DNA of 64,000 nucleotides from Mesorhizobium sp. RMAD-H1 (lineage in GTDB: Bacteria > Pseudomonadota > Alphaproteobacteria > Rhizobiales > Rhizobiaceae), in NCBI RefSeq assembly GCF_014191375.1, contig NZ_JACHWN010000003.1:372001-436000 (forward strand), written 5' to 3'. Position numbers and translations under genes: made by a program. Each line of letters opens with the position of its first letter. Position 1 is the first letter of the stretch. The notes under the pieces are model-generated. The model ran no database searches and was not told the DNA's origin. It saw only the letters and a program-made list of their open reading frames with translations. Shown here piece after piece: positions 41,747 through 52,606 of this stretch.

Positions 41747-43281
41747 TGCTTCATTCCATCGGCGACAGAAGAGGTCAGTTTCCGAAGCTTTGGCCAGACG
41801 GGCTTCATTGCTTCCGTCAGTTCCAGAAACACCTGGTATTTCGCCTCATAGGCCGCGCATTGCTCCGGGTCCGGTTGGTAAATCGTCTCGATTTCGCGGA
41901 GATTCCGGGGATCGTCGGTGGGCGCGGCATAGACACCCATGCCGGCACCGGCGCACAGGGCAGCCCCCCACGCCGCGGCTTCCTCTGTCTTGGTTGCCGC
42001 GACCGGCATTCCGAGCACATTGGCGAAAAGGCCGGCGACCATGGGATTTCTGGAAATGCCGCCGGTCAGGCGGGCCGTTTTGGGCGAGAAACCATCGCGC
42101 AATGCGTCGACATGAATCCGGTGATTGAAGGCGATGCCCTCGATGATGGCCCGGACGATATCGCCGCGATCATGCCATGCACTGAGGCCGAAGAAACCCG
42201 CGCTCGAGGCACCCGCGAATGGCGAGCCGAAAAGATAGGGATGAAAGACGACGCTGGAGGTCTTGTTCGCCGAGGCTGCGAGTTCTTCCGCCATCAGCGC
42301 ATGTATGCTTTCGCCAGCCTGTTCTGCCGCTTTCGCTTCTCCCGCGCAAAGCCGCTCGATGAACCAGTCATAATTGGCTGTGGAGGCCGGAGATATGGAC
42401 ATATTGTTCCACTCGCCGGGCAGGATGCCGTTGCGGCAGAACCAGCGGGCGTCGACCTCGGGCTTATCCGAAACCGTTTCGTTGATCGAATATGTCCCGG
42501 CGACAATTGCTACAACGCCCTTGCCGTACCCTCCAATGCCCAGGGCGGAAGCGGTGACGTCGTGCAGACCCGCAACGACGGGAGTTCCTTCCACAAGCCC
42601 GGTCTGCTGGGCCGTCGAACCCGTCACACGGCCAACGATCTCCACCGAGGATGCGATGGGAGGGCGTTTGTCCCATAAGGTCTCCAGGCCGAAAAGCGCG
42701 AAAGCTGCTTCGGCGTAGGTCTGCGATTGAACCTCCGTGAAAGACGTGCTCGCTTCTGTGCGGTCAGTGCCGATCGTTCCGCAAAGGCGATACCGCAGCC
42801 AGTCCTTGGCCGCCATGAAATGGGCTATGCCTGAAAAACGGTCCGGCTCGTTGTCCTTGATCCAGCGGAGGATCGCCGAGGGCGCGGAAGCATGCGGGCA
42901 TTGGCCGGTCAGCGAAAGGGAATGCCCGGCGATTTCGCTGCTGTTCCAGCGATCCGCGATATCGACAGCTCTGGTATCCAGCGACAGGATTGCCGGGCCG
43001 AGCGGCTGGGTATGCCGGTCGAGAAGATAGATGCCGTCGCCATGGGCGGTGGCCGCGATGGCGACGATATCGCCGGCGGGCCTTCCCATGCCGCCGACTG
43101 CCTCCCTGATCGCTTCGGCCGTCGCCGTCCACATCAGTTCCATGTCGCGCTCGACATGGCGCGGCTTGGGAATGATCTGGGGAATGCGGCGGCGGGCAAC
43201 CGAAAGCACGTGCCCGTCAGTATCGAAGATGACGGCCTTGGTAACGGTCAGTCCGCTGTCTATGCCGAGAATGCTCGCCAT
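41743..43281 (-). CDS. FGGY-family carbohydrate (polyol) kinase
   Basis: A 512-residue FGGY kinase with GIDSGLTVTKAVIFD (phosphate-1 motif, ~5), HGDGIYLLD, GLHDVTASALG and LTGGISRNPMVAGLFANVLG (adenosine motif, ~395). ATG 43281 is preceded by AGGAAG; an upstream in-frame ATG at 43311 is less likely. It resembles xylulokinase-like members and is clearly different from EryA at 49.4 kb. It is followed by the GlpD-like dehydrogenase in ATGA overlap, so a phosphorylate-then-oxidise route parallel to EryA-EryB is inferred. Confidence 0.88.
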   Translation of the reverse strand: MASILGIDSGLTVTKAVIFDTDGHVLSVARRRIPQIIPKPRHVERDMELMWTATAEAIREAVGGMGRPAGDIVAIAATAHGDGIYLLDRHTQPLGPAILSLDTRAVDIADRWNSSEIAGHSLSLTGQCPHASAPSAILRWIKDNEPDRFSGIAHFMAAKDWLRYRLCGTIGTDRTEASTSFTEVQSQTYAEAAFALFGLETLWDKRPPIASSVEIVGRVTGSTAQQTGLVEGTPVVAGLHDVTASALGIGGYGKGVVAIVAGTYSINETVSDKPEVDARWFCRNGILPGEWNNMSISPASTANYDWFIERLCAGEAKAAEQAGESIHALMAEELAASANKTSSVVFHPYLFGSPFAGASSAGFFGLSAWHDRGDIVRAIIEGIAFNHRIHVDALRDGFSPKTARLTGGISRNPMVAGLFANVLGMPVAATKTEEAAAWGAALCAGAGMGVYAAPTDDPRNLREIETIYQPDPEQCAAYEAKYQVFLELTEAMKPVWPKLRKLTSSVADGMKQ

Positions 43282-43337
43282 TCTGTCTTCCTGTATTTTG
43301 CAACCGAACACCCGTCGGCTTGGCGCCCGTGGTAGCG

Positions 43338-44192
43338 TCAGTCCGGCTGTTTGCCGCCGGCGACGACGACATTGATCCCCTTCGAGCGCATGCGGGACAG
43401 ATGCTCGATTGGCGTGTCCTCATCGACGATGACGGCATCGAACTCCTCAAGCGCGGCAAACCGGTGCAAGGCGCGCCGTTCAAACTTGGTGTGATCGGCA
43501 AGCAGAATCCGCTTGGCCGCGGACTCGAACATGGCCCGCTTCGTCTCGATGGTTTCCGGAGACTGGTGAAAGACGATGTCATCGATGATTGCGGCCAGGG
43601 ACAGGAAAACCGTATCGGCACGGAGCCGACGGATTTCGCTGGTGGTGATATGTCCCATGAACGCGTTGCACCAATTGTAAAACTGTCCGCCGAGGCTGAT
43701 CAGGTTGAGATCGCGGATTCCCTTGAGTTCATTGATGAGGATCAGGGAGTTGGTAATGACGGTGAGGGGCACCTTCGAAGGCAGCAGCGTGGTCATCTGC
43801 TGGACGGTCGTCGAGTCGTCGAGGATGACGGCCTGGCCGGGTTCGACGAAACGCACCGCTGTCTGCGCGATGGATTTCTTCTCGTTGGCCTGCCGGGTGG
43901 CGCGGTAGACATCGCTCGATTCGATAAGGCTGGTAGGGGCGGCGGTGACGATGCCGCGGGTCTTGCGGATGATGCCCCGGCCAACCAGATCATCGACATC
44001 GCGATGGGCTGTCATGAGGCTGATGCCGAAGCGCTCCGTAAGGTCTTCGATCCTGATCGACCCTTCCGCAATCACGGTCTCGGCAATCAGTTGGCGTCGG
44101 GCGAGCTGCCTTGCGTGCCTGCTGTCGCTCGGCATTTCGTCTGACAGCATTTCCCTGACGTCAACCTGCTTTTTCACGATGACCCTCTCCAT
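43338..44192 (-). CDS. DeoR-family regulator of the second polyol operon
   Basis: A 284-residue DeoR/GlpR-type repressor: N-terminal HTH (IRIEDLTERFGISLMTAHRD, ~45) and a sugar-phosphate sensing domain (VILDDSTTVQQM, LISLGGQFY). ATG 44192 follows GCAGG; later in-frame ATGs at 44150 and 44135 are possible. It sits between the binding-protein gene and the kinase gene on the same strand, so it is probably an autoregulated member of the operon, sensing the phosphorylated intermediate. Confidence 0.87.
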   Translation of the reverse strand: MERVIVKKQVDVREMLSDEMPSDSRHARQLARRQLIAETVIAEGSIRIEDLTERFGISLMTAHRDVDDLVGRGIIRKTRGIVTAAPTSLIESSDVYRATRQANEKKSIAQTAVRFVEPGQAVILDDSTTVQQMTTLLPSKVPLTVITNSLILINELKGIRDLNLISLGGQFYNWCNAFMGHITTSEIRRLRADTVFLSLAAIIDDIVFHQSPETIETKRAMFESAAKRILLADHTKFERRALHRFAALEEFDAVIVDEDTPIEHLSRMRSKGINVVVAGGKQPD

Positions 44193-44261
44193 GAAACCTG
44201 CCTGCCGCTTGGTATCCGGTATCCCGCCGCAACGCAAAGGCCTCAATCGCCAATCCAAATT

Positions 44262-44291
44262 GCCAGGAGGCGCTGAAACGCGCCTCCTGGC
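44262..44291 (-). other. Stem-loop after eryG
   Basis: Perfect 12-bp inverted repeat (44262-44273 with 44280-44291), loop of six bases, 11 bp after the eryG stop and about 70 bp before the DeoR start. No T-run. It matches the hairpins after the other two binding-protein genes. Confidence 0.6.
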
Positions 44292-44301
44292 CGGGCCAGA
44301 T

Positions 44302-45267
44302 TTATTCGCTGAGAACGAACGGAGCAGTGTACTTATCGACATTGTCCTTGGTGATCAGAATGCAGTCGAACAGCTGCTTTTCACGGTCAACGCCGGTCTT
44401 GCCGGTCTTGATGAAGTTGTCGGCCTGCTTGACGGCTTCTGCCGAAAAGACGGCAACAGGCTGGAGGACGGTGTACTGAAGTTCGCCGGCCTTGATCGCC
44501 TCAACGGCGTCCGGGGATCCGTCGAAACCGCCGACCTTGACCTGATCGAGCTTGCCGGCTTCCTTCAGCGCGGCGATTGCGCCGAGAGCCATTTCGTCAT
44601 TACCGCTGATCACGCCGATAATATCCGGATTGGCCTGCAGCATGGACTGCATTTTGTCGTGGCCCTGGGTACGATTCCAGTTCGCGACTTCCTTGGCGAC
44701 TTTTTCCAGGTCCGGATATTGCGTCAATATGGTTTCGTAGCCGTTCGAGCGGGTTGCCGCGTTGTTGTCGGACGGATTGCCGAAGAGTTCGGCATATTTG
44801 CCTTTTTCACCAACGGCTTCGACCCATTGCTGCGCACCGAGCGCTGCTCCCTGCGCGTTGTTGGACACGAGCTGCGCCTTGGCAAGGCCTTCCTGGTTGA
44901 TTTCGGCGTTGACCAGGAAAACCGGAATGCCAGCGGCAACGGCCTTCTTGACGGCACCGATCGAACCATCGGCGTTTGCCGGGTCGAGAATGATCGCGGC
45001 CGACTTGTTGGTGATTGCCGTATCGACCAGGTTGCTTTCCGTGTTGGTGTCGCCCTTATGCGCGCTAACGACGGCCTTGTAGCCGAGCTTCTCCGCCGTT
45101 GCCTTGGCAACTTCGCCTTCCGTGAACCAGTAGGGGTTGGACGGATCGTTGACGATGATCGTCATCAATCCCTCGGCCCAGGCCGTGCCGGTGAGCAGTG
45201 GGGCGGCTGCGATCGCCGCCAGAAGTATGCGCTTGCCTTTGTTGAACATGGTCTCACTCCCTTTCAA
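44302..45267 (-). CDS. eryG: Erythritol-type ABC transporter substrate-binding protein
   Basis: A 321-residue Peripla_BP_4 receptor with a Sec signal peptide (residues 1-25, cleaved after TAWA). NDPSNPYWFTEGEVAKATA near the mature N-terminus and SGNDEMALGAIAALKEAG (~210) match ribose/polyol receptors. It follows the permease gene in an operon that also encodes a DUF2291 protein and is divergent from eryABCD, the layout of rhizobial erythritol transporters. The symbol rests on context as well as similarity. The following kinase differs from EryA, so it may also serve another polyol. Confidence 0.82.
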   Translation of the reverse strand: MKGSETMFNKGKRILLAAIAAAPLLTGTAWAEGLMTIIVNDPSNPYWFTEGEVAKATAEKLGYKAVVSAHKGDTNTESNLVDTAITNKSAAIILDPANADGSIGAVKKAVAAGIPVFLVNAEINQEGLAKAQLVSNNAQGAALGAQQWVEAVGEKGKYAELFGNPSDNNAATRSNGYETILTQYPDLEKVAKEVANWNRTQGHDKMQSMLQANPDIIGVISGNDEMALGAIAALKEAGKLDQVKVGGFDGSPDAVEAIKAGELQYTVLQPVAVFSAEAVKQADNFIKTGKTGVDREKQLFDCILITKDNVDKYTAPFVLSE

Positions 45268-45364
45268 TGAGTTGAGGTTGCGCCGGTTTCCGGCATTGTT
45301 CCCCGCGATCAGTCCCTTAAGTCGCCTCCTTGCCTCCCGCGGAAAAGTTCAGGCTCGCCGCCAG

Positions 45365-46405
45365 TCAGCGGCGGCCGTATTTGATGCTGTTGAGCAGGAC
45401 CGCCATGACGATGACCGCTCCGGTAAAGACCGTCTGCCAATAGGCGGAGACACCGATGATCACGAGGCCATCCGACAGGAAGCCGATCACGAAGGCGCCG
45501 AGCAGAGTGCCGATGACAGTGCCGCGGCCGCCCGTGAGAGCCGCGCCGCCGATGACGACGGCTGCAATCGCGGTCAGTTCATACGTCGTACCGGCAGTCG
45601 GACCGGCGGAGGTAAGCTGGGAAGACAGTACGAGGCCGGCGACGGCCGCGCAGACGCCCGAGAGCATATAGACGATGATCTTCACGCGCTTGACCGGAAC
45701 GCCGGAGAGTTCGGCGGCGTGCTCGTTGCCGCCGGACGAATAAAGCCAGCGGCCAAAGGCGGTCCGCGAGAGAAGAATGCCGCAGGCGATGGCGAAGACC
45801 GCAAGCACCAGAACGCCGATCGGAACGCCGGCAAGGCGATTGAAGCCGAGCCAGTCGAACCCGGTATTGCCGAGTTCCGGCCGTCCGCTGAGATTGTTGT
45901 AGGTGAGGCCGTTGGTCATCAGCAAGGCGATGCCGCGGGCAACGTAGAGAACGCCGAGCGTCGCAACGAATGCGGGAACGCGCAAGTAAGCGATGAGCAC
46001 GCCGTTGACTGCACCCACGACCGCACCGAGCAGGCAGGTCAGCACCACCACCACCCAGACCGGCGGATAGAGGATGACGCCGAACTGGGGCAGGGTCACG
46101 CCCTGCATGAGGAAACCGGCGACGACACCGGCCAATCCGAGGGTGGAGCCGACCGACAGGTCGATGCCGCCGTTGAGAATGACCAGCAGCATCCCGATCG
46201 CCAGCAGCCCGAAGATGGCGACATGCGATGCCATGATCAGGAAATTATTGACGGTGAAGTAGTTGGGCGACATCGACGAGAACACGATGACGATGGCGAT
46301 CAGCGCAAAGAATGCGCGGCCTTCGAACAGCAGTTCCACCAGGCTCTTCTTGCGCTTACCCTTCGCACTGGGCTTGCTTGTTTCGACGGAAGTGGTGACC
46401 GACAT
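45365..46405 (-). CDS. eryF: Erythritol-type ABC transporter permease
   Basis: A 346-residue RbsC-like permease with a hydrophilic N-terminal tail (~25 residues, Lys-rich) and about eight helices. LNGGIDLSVGSTLGLAG (~92) and the EAA-like loop SGGNEHAAELSGVPVKR are typical. It starts 13 bp after the ATPase stop and precedes the receptor gene. Together these would form the inner-membrane importer of erythritol or a related polyol. Confidence 0.85.
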   Translation of the reverse strand: MSVTTSVETSKPSAKGKRKKSLVELLFEGRAFFALIAIVIVFSSMSPNYFTVNNFLIMASHVAIFGLLAIGMLLVILNGGIDLSVGSTLGLAGVVAGFLMQGVTLPQFGVILYPPVWVVVVLTCLLGAVVGAVNGVLIAYLRVPAFVATLGVLYVARGIALLMTNGLTYNNLSGRPELGNTGFDWLGFNRLAGVPIGVLVLAVFAIACGILLSRTAFGRWLYSSGGNEHAAELSGVPVKRVKIIVYMLSGVCAAVAGLVLSSQLTSAGPTAGTTYELTAIAAVVIGGAALTGGRGTVIGTLLGAFVIGFLSDGLVIIGVSAYWQTVFTGAVIVMAVLLNSIKYGRR

Positions 46406-46418
46406 TTCCGGCGCTCCT

Positions 46419-47965
<1,547 letters not shown>

Positions 47966-47969
<4 letters not shown>

Positions 47970-48616
47970 TTTACCTCAAGCCTCACCGGTGTCACGATCC
48001 AGCTCTTGGGATTGACCAGCTTGAAGACACCGACCACCGAGATCGTCTTGCCGGTGAGGGCATTGGGATCGATGTTTGCGAGCACGGCCTTCTTGACCTG
48101 ATTGTTGATCGCAGTACCGGCGTCCTGGTACTCGATCTGGTTGGTGAACTGATCGAACTGAATTGCTCCGGTCGAATCCCTCAGGTCGGTCCCTGTCAGG
48201 GCCGGGCCGGTCTGCACCCGGACGGTGATCTCCGGCGGCAGGCCCTCGATCGCGACCGTGCTGTAGTGGGATTTGCGCTCGCCGGCCACGCCCGTGAACG
48301 AGACGGGAAGTACGGGGCCGGTAGAGGTCGCCACACCATATTTCTGACTGGCCGCCTGCTTATCCTCCTGAATTGCCTTTGCGAGCTCGACGGCATCCAC
48401 GGCGCGCTTCTCGACGCTTTCCCTGATCTTCGGAAACTCGCTTTCACCAAAAGCCTCGGGGGAAAACTTCTGCGCGCGAACGTCGTGCTCTGAGCCGATC
48501 ACGACGATTTTCGTATCGAGGGCCATGGCGCCGACCAGGGCGACCGCGGCCGCTCCCAGTACCCACATATGCCGTCTCGATGGCTTGGCGGTATTTCTTC
48601 CGGTGTGTTCAGTCAT
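47966..48616 (-). CDS. DUF2291 family periplasmic/membrane-anchored protein
   Basis: A 216-residue DUF2291 protein. One N-terminal hydrophobic helix (WVLGAAAVALVGAMALDTKI, ~17-37) probably anchors a periplasmic domain. DUF2291 genes recur in polyol ABC operons of rhizobia, but their role is not known; an accessory transporter component is plausible. ATG 48616 overlaps the stop of a small upstream frame (ATGA), and its own stop overlaps the ATPase start. No strong ribosome site of its own, which fits translation by coupling. Confidence 0.85.
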
Positions 48617-48777
48617 GGACGTGTGGCCTCGGCAGTACCCAGTGTGGAGCGCTGATATCTGGCGTCGATGGCAGGGCGCGTTGATTTTGGTGACGGCACA
48701 AGCACGTGCTCGACGGGCGCCGCTTCGGAAACGGACGCCGACTGCACGTTTTCGCCATTGCTGGCGGTCAATTGCAT
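48613..48777 (-). CDS. Putative 54-residue peptide upstream of the DUF2291 gene
   Basis: A small frame rich in Ser, Ala, Pro and Glu, without membrane helix or known motif. The ATG at 48777 has GGGAGGAAA about 10 bases upstream, the best ribosome site in the region, while the following gene has none. Its stop overlaps the DUF2291 start as ATGA. These two facts make it a likely translated leader or a real small protein; sequence composition alone does not prove it. Confidence 0.45.
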   Translation of the reverse strand: MQLTASNGENVQSASVSEAAPVEHVLVPSPKSTRPAIDARYQRSTLGTAEATRP

Positions 48778-49375
48778 TGCCACGATTTCCTCCCATCCAG
48801 GCGCCAAGCGGAAGTCTCCCTATTCCCTCGGCCACGCGACCCGCGCTCACTGCGTTATGGTCGTGTTAATTACTGCAATGGATATGTTAAATTAACGCGC
48901 CCTGTCAACGGGCCCCGTTTCGTATTTTTGGTGGATCGTCTCGTCCGGCCAGCCGCTTTCTGTAGCGTTCAACCTCCATCTCGCGGCTGCGAAGGGAGCT
49001 TCTCATTTCATTTCTCCGGTGAAAAATCCTGCTCTCACGACGCAGAGATCCACACAACATGCTGATAAACCTAGAGAAATTTTTATAAACCAGTCGCTTG
49101 TGCGTTGTGGCTGATTTTTAGCCGCCACGCGTTTCCTCCATAATGGCAGGCCGTGCGAAGCCTGAAGGGATTAGCCTTCACTGGTTATTGTATATGAAAA
49201 AAAATGCGTGTAGAGAAAAAAAATACAAAGCCTATGTTAGATTTGTGGTATCTCTATTGGAGTTCATCATTGCCCGGGGCAGAACCGTATGCGGCGAGAT
49301 GGCTGTTGTGCCGCAGATGGCGGAGGCAAGATCCTCGCAGGGATATCCGCAGCGGCTTTTGCAGGGAGGAGTGAG
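48778..49375. promoter_or_regulatory. Divergent control region between the eryEFG-type and eryA operons
   Basis: About 600 bp without a convincing gene. TGTTAATT at 48864 and TGTTAAATT at 48885 are 21 bp apart and also form the inverted repeat GTTAATT (48865-48871) / AATTAAC (48890-48896), a candidate operator. The 49060-49260 part is AT-rich with several A-runs and probably holds the eryA promoter. EryD, which represses ery in Brucella, is the obvious candidate ligand-responsive regulator; its site is not assigned. Confidence 0.45.
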
Positions 49376-49444
49376 ATGAGTTCAATCGGTTCGGCGCCCC
49401 AGTCTGGCGCGTATGGCTTGCGCTGCGAGGTCCGTCATGACTGA
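49376..49444 (+). CDS. Putative 22-residue leader peptide before eryA
   Basis: A short frame, ATG 49376, with the strongest ribosome site of the area (GGGAGGAGTGAG). It encodes MSSIGSAPQSGAYGLRCEVR plus two residues and stops eight bases inside eryA, in another frame. It could couple or attenuate eryA translation. Conservation would be needed to confirm it. Confidence 0.35.
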   Translation: MSSIGSAPQSGAYGLRCEVRHD

Positions 49445-50987
49445 AGCGCCGGATCTGATCATCGGTATCGACGCGGGAACCTCGGTCATGAAGGCGGTCG
49501 CCTTCACGCTTGCCGGGCAGCAGATCGCGTCCGCGTCCGTTCGCAACACCTATAGCGCCAAAGCGGACGGCTCGGTGACCCAGTCATTATCCCGCACATG
49601 GGCAGATTGCGTCACGGCACTGCGTGCCCTTTCCGACAAAGTCGACCACCTTTCCCGAAGGGTGGCGGCCATTGCCGTTACCGGCCAGGGGGACGGCACC
49701 TGGCTGGTCGGCAAAGATGACAGGCCCGTTGCTGATGCATGGTTGTGGCTTGACGCGCGCGCCGCGCCCACGGTGGTGCGCCTGTCGGCGCTCGAGGCGG
49801 ACCGTGCGCGCTTCGAAGCGACCGGTACCGGTCTCAATACCTGCCAGCAGGGCAGCCAGATGGCGCATATGGACCGTCATAGCCCGGAACTGCTCGATGC
49901 AGCCGAAGTCGCCATGCACTGCAAGGACTGGCTCTATCTGAACCTGACCGGGGTGCGCGCGACCGATCCATCCGAAGTGAGCTTCACTTTCGGAAATTTC
50001 AGAACCCGCAATTATGACCCGGTGGTTCTGGATGCGCTCGGTCTCGGCCACCGGCGCAAGCTGCTCCCCGATGTTTTGGAGGGAACGCAGACCACCCACC
50101 CGCTGAGTGCGGAAGCCGCATCGGCCTGTGGCCTGGCGGCAGGCACGCCGGTGTGCCTCGGCTATGTCGATATGGTGATGACGGCGCTTGGCGCCGGGGT
50201 GCGAAGCGGCGGAGAAAATGCCGCCTGCTCGGCGATCGGTTCTACCGGGGTTCACATGCGCGCCAAGCCCGTTGGCGACGTGACATTGAACAATGAGAAG
50301 ACCGGCTATGTGATCACCTTGCCGATTCCCGGGATCGTGACCCAGGTGCAGACGAATATGGGGGCGACCATCAATATCGACTGGTTGCTGCAGGTAGGGG
50401 CAGATCTGCTGACGGATTTTGGGATCAAGGCGTCTCTTGATGACCTCATCCCACGGGTGGATCATTGGTTCGCATCGAGCACCCCGAGCGATATCGTCTA
50501 TCATCCCTATATATCCGAGGCGGGCGAGCGCGGCCCCTTCGTCAATGCTCAGGCGCGCGCCAATTTCAGTGGCCTTTCCAGCCGACACCGCTATCCCGAC
50601 CTGGTCCGTGCCGTGATCGAGGGCTTGGGAATGGCGACCCGCGACTGTTACGCGGCGATGGGAACCCTGCCGCCGGAAATCCGCATCAGCGGGGGCGCCG
50701 CCCGATCCAATGCTCTTCGCCAAACCCTTGCAGCAGCCATCGATGCGCCTGTGCGGGTCAGTTCCCGTGAAGAGGCCGGGGCTGCCGGCGCTTCCATGAT
50801 GGGCGCCGTTGCCATCGGAGCCTATCGGAACATGGATGATTGCATAGCCGACTGGGTGACGCCGTATCTGGGGAATGCTGAAGCCGCCAAGGAGGCGGAT
50901 ACAGAGCGGATGCAGAGACTTTTCGATGCCTACCGGACCATACGTATGGGCGTGGCGCCCGCCTGGGGCATCCTGGCGGATCATTGA
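49437..50987 (+). CDS. eryA: Erythritol kinase
   Basis: A 516-residue FGGY kinase phosphorylating erythritol to the erythritol phosphate (D-erythritol 1-phosphate, also named L-erythritol 4-phosphate). The sequence closely follows the Brucella EryA pattern: LIIGIDAGTSVMKAVAFTLA, TGQGDGTWLVG, CKDWLYLNLTGVRATDPSE and GYVDMVMTALGAG. ATG 49437 matches the Brucella N-terminus and has GAGG 6 bases upstream; an in-frame ATG at 49413 is rejected. First enzyme gene of the eryABCD-eryR-eryH-eryI set. Confidence 0.95.
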   Translation: MTEAPDLIIGIDAGTSVMKAVAFTLAGQQIASASVRNTYSAKADGSVTQSLSRTWADCVTALRALSDKVDHLSRRVAAIAVTGQGDGTWLVGKDDRPVADAWLWLDARAAPTVVRLSALEADRARFEATGTGLNTCQQGSQMAHMDRHSPELLDAAEVAMHCKDWLYLNLTGVRATDPSEVSFTFGNFRTRNYDPVVLDALGLGHRRKLLPDVLEGTQTTHPLSAEAASACGLAAGTPVCLGYVDMVMTALGAGVRSGGENAACSAIGSTGVHMRAKPVGDVTLNNEKTGYVITLPIPGIVTQVQTNMGATINIDWLLQVGADLLTDFGIKASLDDLIPRVDHWFASSTPSDIVYHPYISEAGERGPFVNAQARANFSGLSSRHRYPDLVRAVIEGLGMATRDCYAAMGTLPPEIRISGGAARSNALRQTLAAAIDAPVRVSSREEAGAAGASMMGAVAIGAYRNMDDCIADWVTPYLGNAEAAKEADTERMQRLFDAYRTIRMGVAPAWGILADH

Positions 50988-51056
50988 TTTGATTGAGTGT
51001 GCAATTCGCGGCGCGACGCGATCGTGCCTGCGGTGCGCCGAGGGAGTTGGCTGTAA

Positions 51057-52568
51057 ATGACGGAACCTGAAACATACGATCTCTTCGTCATCGGTGGGGG
51101 CATCAATGGTGCCGGCATCGCGCGGGATGCGGCAGGACGCGGATTGTCTGTCCTCATGTGCGAGAAGGACGATCTAGCCGAAGGCACTTCTTCGCGTTCG
51201 GGCAAGCTCGTCCATGGCGGATTGAGATATCTCGAATATTATGAGTTCCGCCTCGTCCGTGAAGCGCTGATCGAGCGCGAAGTGCTGCTGAACTCCGCCT
51301 GCCACATCATCTGGCCGATGCGCTTCGTGCTGCCCCATAGCCCGAATGACCGCCCGGCATGGCTGGTCCGTCTCGGCCTCTTTCTCTACGACCATCTGGG
51401 TGGACGCAGGAAGCTGCCCGGCACCCGGACGATCGATCTGCGTCGCGATCCGGAGGGCGCCGCGATCGAGGATCAATATACCAGGGCGTTCGAGTATTCC
51501 GACTGCTGGGTGGATGATGCCCGCCTCGTCATCCTCAACGCGATGGACGCCGCTGAAAAAGGCGCAAGGATACTGACCCGCACGGCGTGTATCGGCATCC
51601 GCCGCGAAAACGGGATGTGGACGGCGCAGCTGCGGGACAGTCATAGCGGCGCCGTCACTGCCATCCGCGCCCGTGCCGTCGTCAATGCAGCCGGTCCCTG
51701 GGTCAACAATGTGATCGGAAGGATCGCCGGCGCCAACAGCCGCCGTTCGGTGCGCCTCGTCAAGGGAAGCCATATCATCGTGCCGAAGTTCTGGAGCGGC
51801 CAGAATGCCTATCTGGTCCAGAACAACGACAAGCGCGTTATCTTCATCAATCCTTACGAGGGCGACAAGGCCCTGATCGGCACTACGGACATTCCCTATG
51901 AGGGCGCGCCTGAAGCGGTGGCTGCCGATGAGGCGGAAATCGATTACCTGATCAACGTCGTCAACCGCTATTTCAAGGAGAAGCTGCGTCGATCCGATGT
52001 GATCGAAAGCTTTTCCGGCGTGCGCCCGCTTTTCGATGACGGCCAGGGCAACCCTTCGGCCGTCACCCGCGACTATGTTTTCGATCTCGATGAGACGGAT
52101 GGCGCTCCGCTGCTCAACGTATTTGGCGGCAAGATCACGACATTCCGCAAGCTCTCGGAACATGCTTTGCAAAGGTTGCAGAAATATTTCCCTCAAATGG
52201 GAGGGGACTGGACGGCCAAGACCACCTTGCCGGGGGGCGATATCCCCAATGCGGATTATGTGGCGTTCTTCGCGACCTTGCGTGCGCAGTATCCATGGAT
52301 GCCGAGGGATCTTATCGAGCATTATGGCCGGCTCTACGGAACCCGGCTGCGCGAAGTGGTCGGCAAAGCGACCTCGCTTGACGGGCTCGGGCGTCATTTC
52401 GGCGGCAATCTCTATGAGGCGGAGGTCCGCTATCTCGTGAAAAGGGAATGGGCGCAGACCGCTGAAGATGTGATGTGGCGGCGAACCAAGGAAAGCCTGC
52501 GCATGACGCCGCAACAAAAGGCTGATTTTGCCCGGTGGTTTCAGTCAGAAATGGCGAAGGCCGCGTGA
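51057..52568 (+). CDS. eryB: Erythritol-phosphate dehydrogenase (GlpD family)
   Basis: A 503-residue FAD flavoprotein oxidising erythritol phosphate to the tetrulose phosphate (D-erythrulose 1-phosphate, equal to L-3-tetrulose 4-phosphate). FAD motif FVIGGGINGAGIARDAAGRG (~10), RSGKLVHGGLRYLEYYEF, and the GlpD C-terminal domain with FGGKITTFRKLSEHAL are visible. It follows eryA after 69 bp. Electrons presumably go to quinone at the inner membrane. Its FAD need links it to the nearby riboswitch-controlled ribB only by inference. Confidence 0.95.
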   Translation: MTEPETYDLFVIGGGINGAGIARDAAGRGLSVLMCEKDDLAEGTSSRSGKLVHGGLRYLEYYEFRLVREALIEREVLLNSACHIIWPMRFVLPHSPNDRPAWLVRLGLFLYDHLGGRRKLPGTRTIDLRRDPEGAAIEDQYTRAFEYSDCWVDDARLVILNAMDAAEKGARILTRTACIGIRRENGMWTAQLRDSHSGAVTAIRARAVVNAAGPWVNNVIGRIAGANSRRSVRLVKGSHIIVPKFWSGQNAYLVQNNDKRVIFINPYEGDKALIGTTDIPYEGAPEAVAADEAEIDYLINVVNRYFKEKLRRSDVIESFSGVRPLFDDGQGNPSAVTRDYVFDLDETDGAPLLNVFGGKITTFRKLSEHALQRLQKYFPQMGGDWTAKTTLPGGDIPNADYVAFFATLRAQYPWMPRDLIEHYGRLYGTRLREVVGKATSLDGLGRHFGGNLYEAEVRYLVKREWAQTAEDVMWRRTKESLRMTPQQKADFARWFQSEMAKAA

Positions 52569-52606
52569 CTTCCCCGCAACGCATTGATTTCCCGAGAGAC
52601 CCGGAC

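Noticed and set aside
49143-49379. 78-codon frame upstream of eryA
   Set aside because: Poor ribosome site, low-complexity composition and overlap with the promoter area; the 22-codon frame starting at 49376 is the better candidate.
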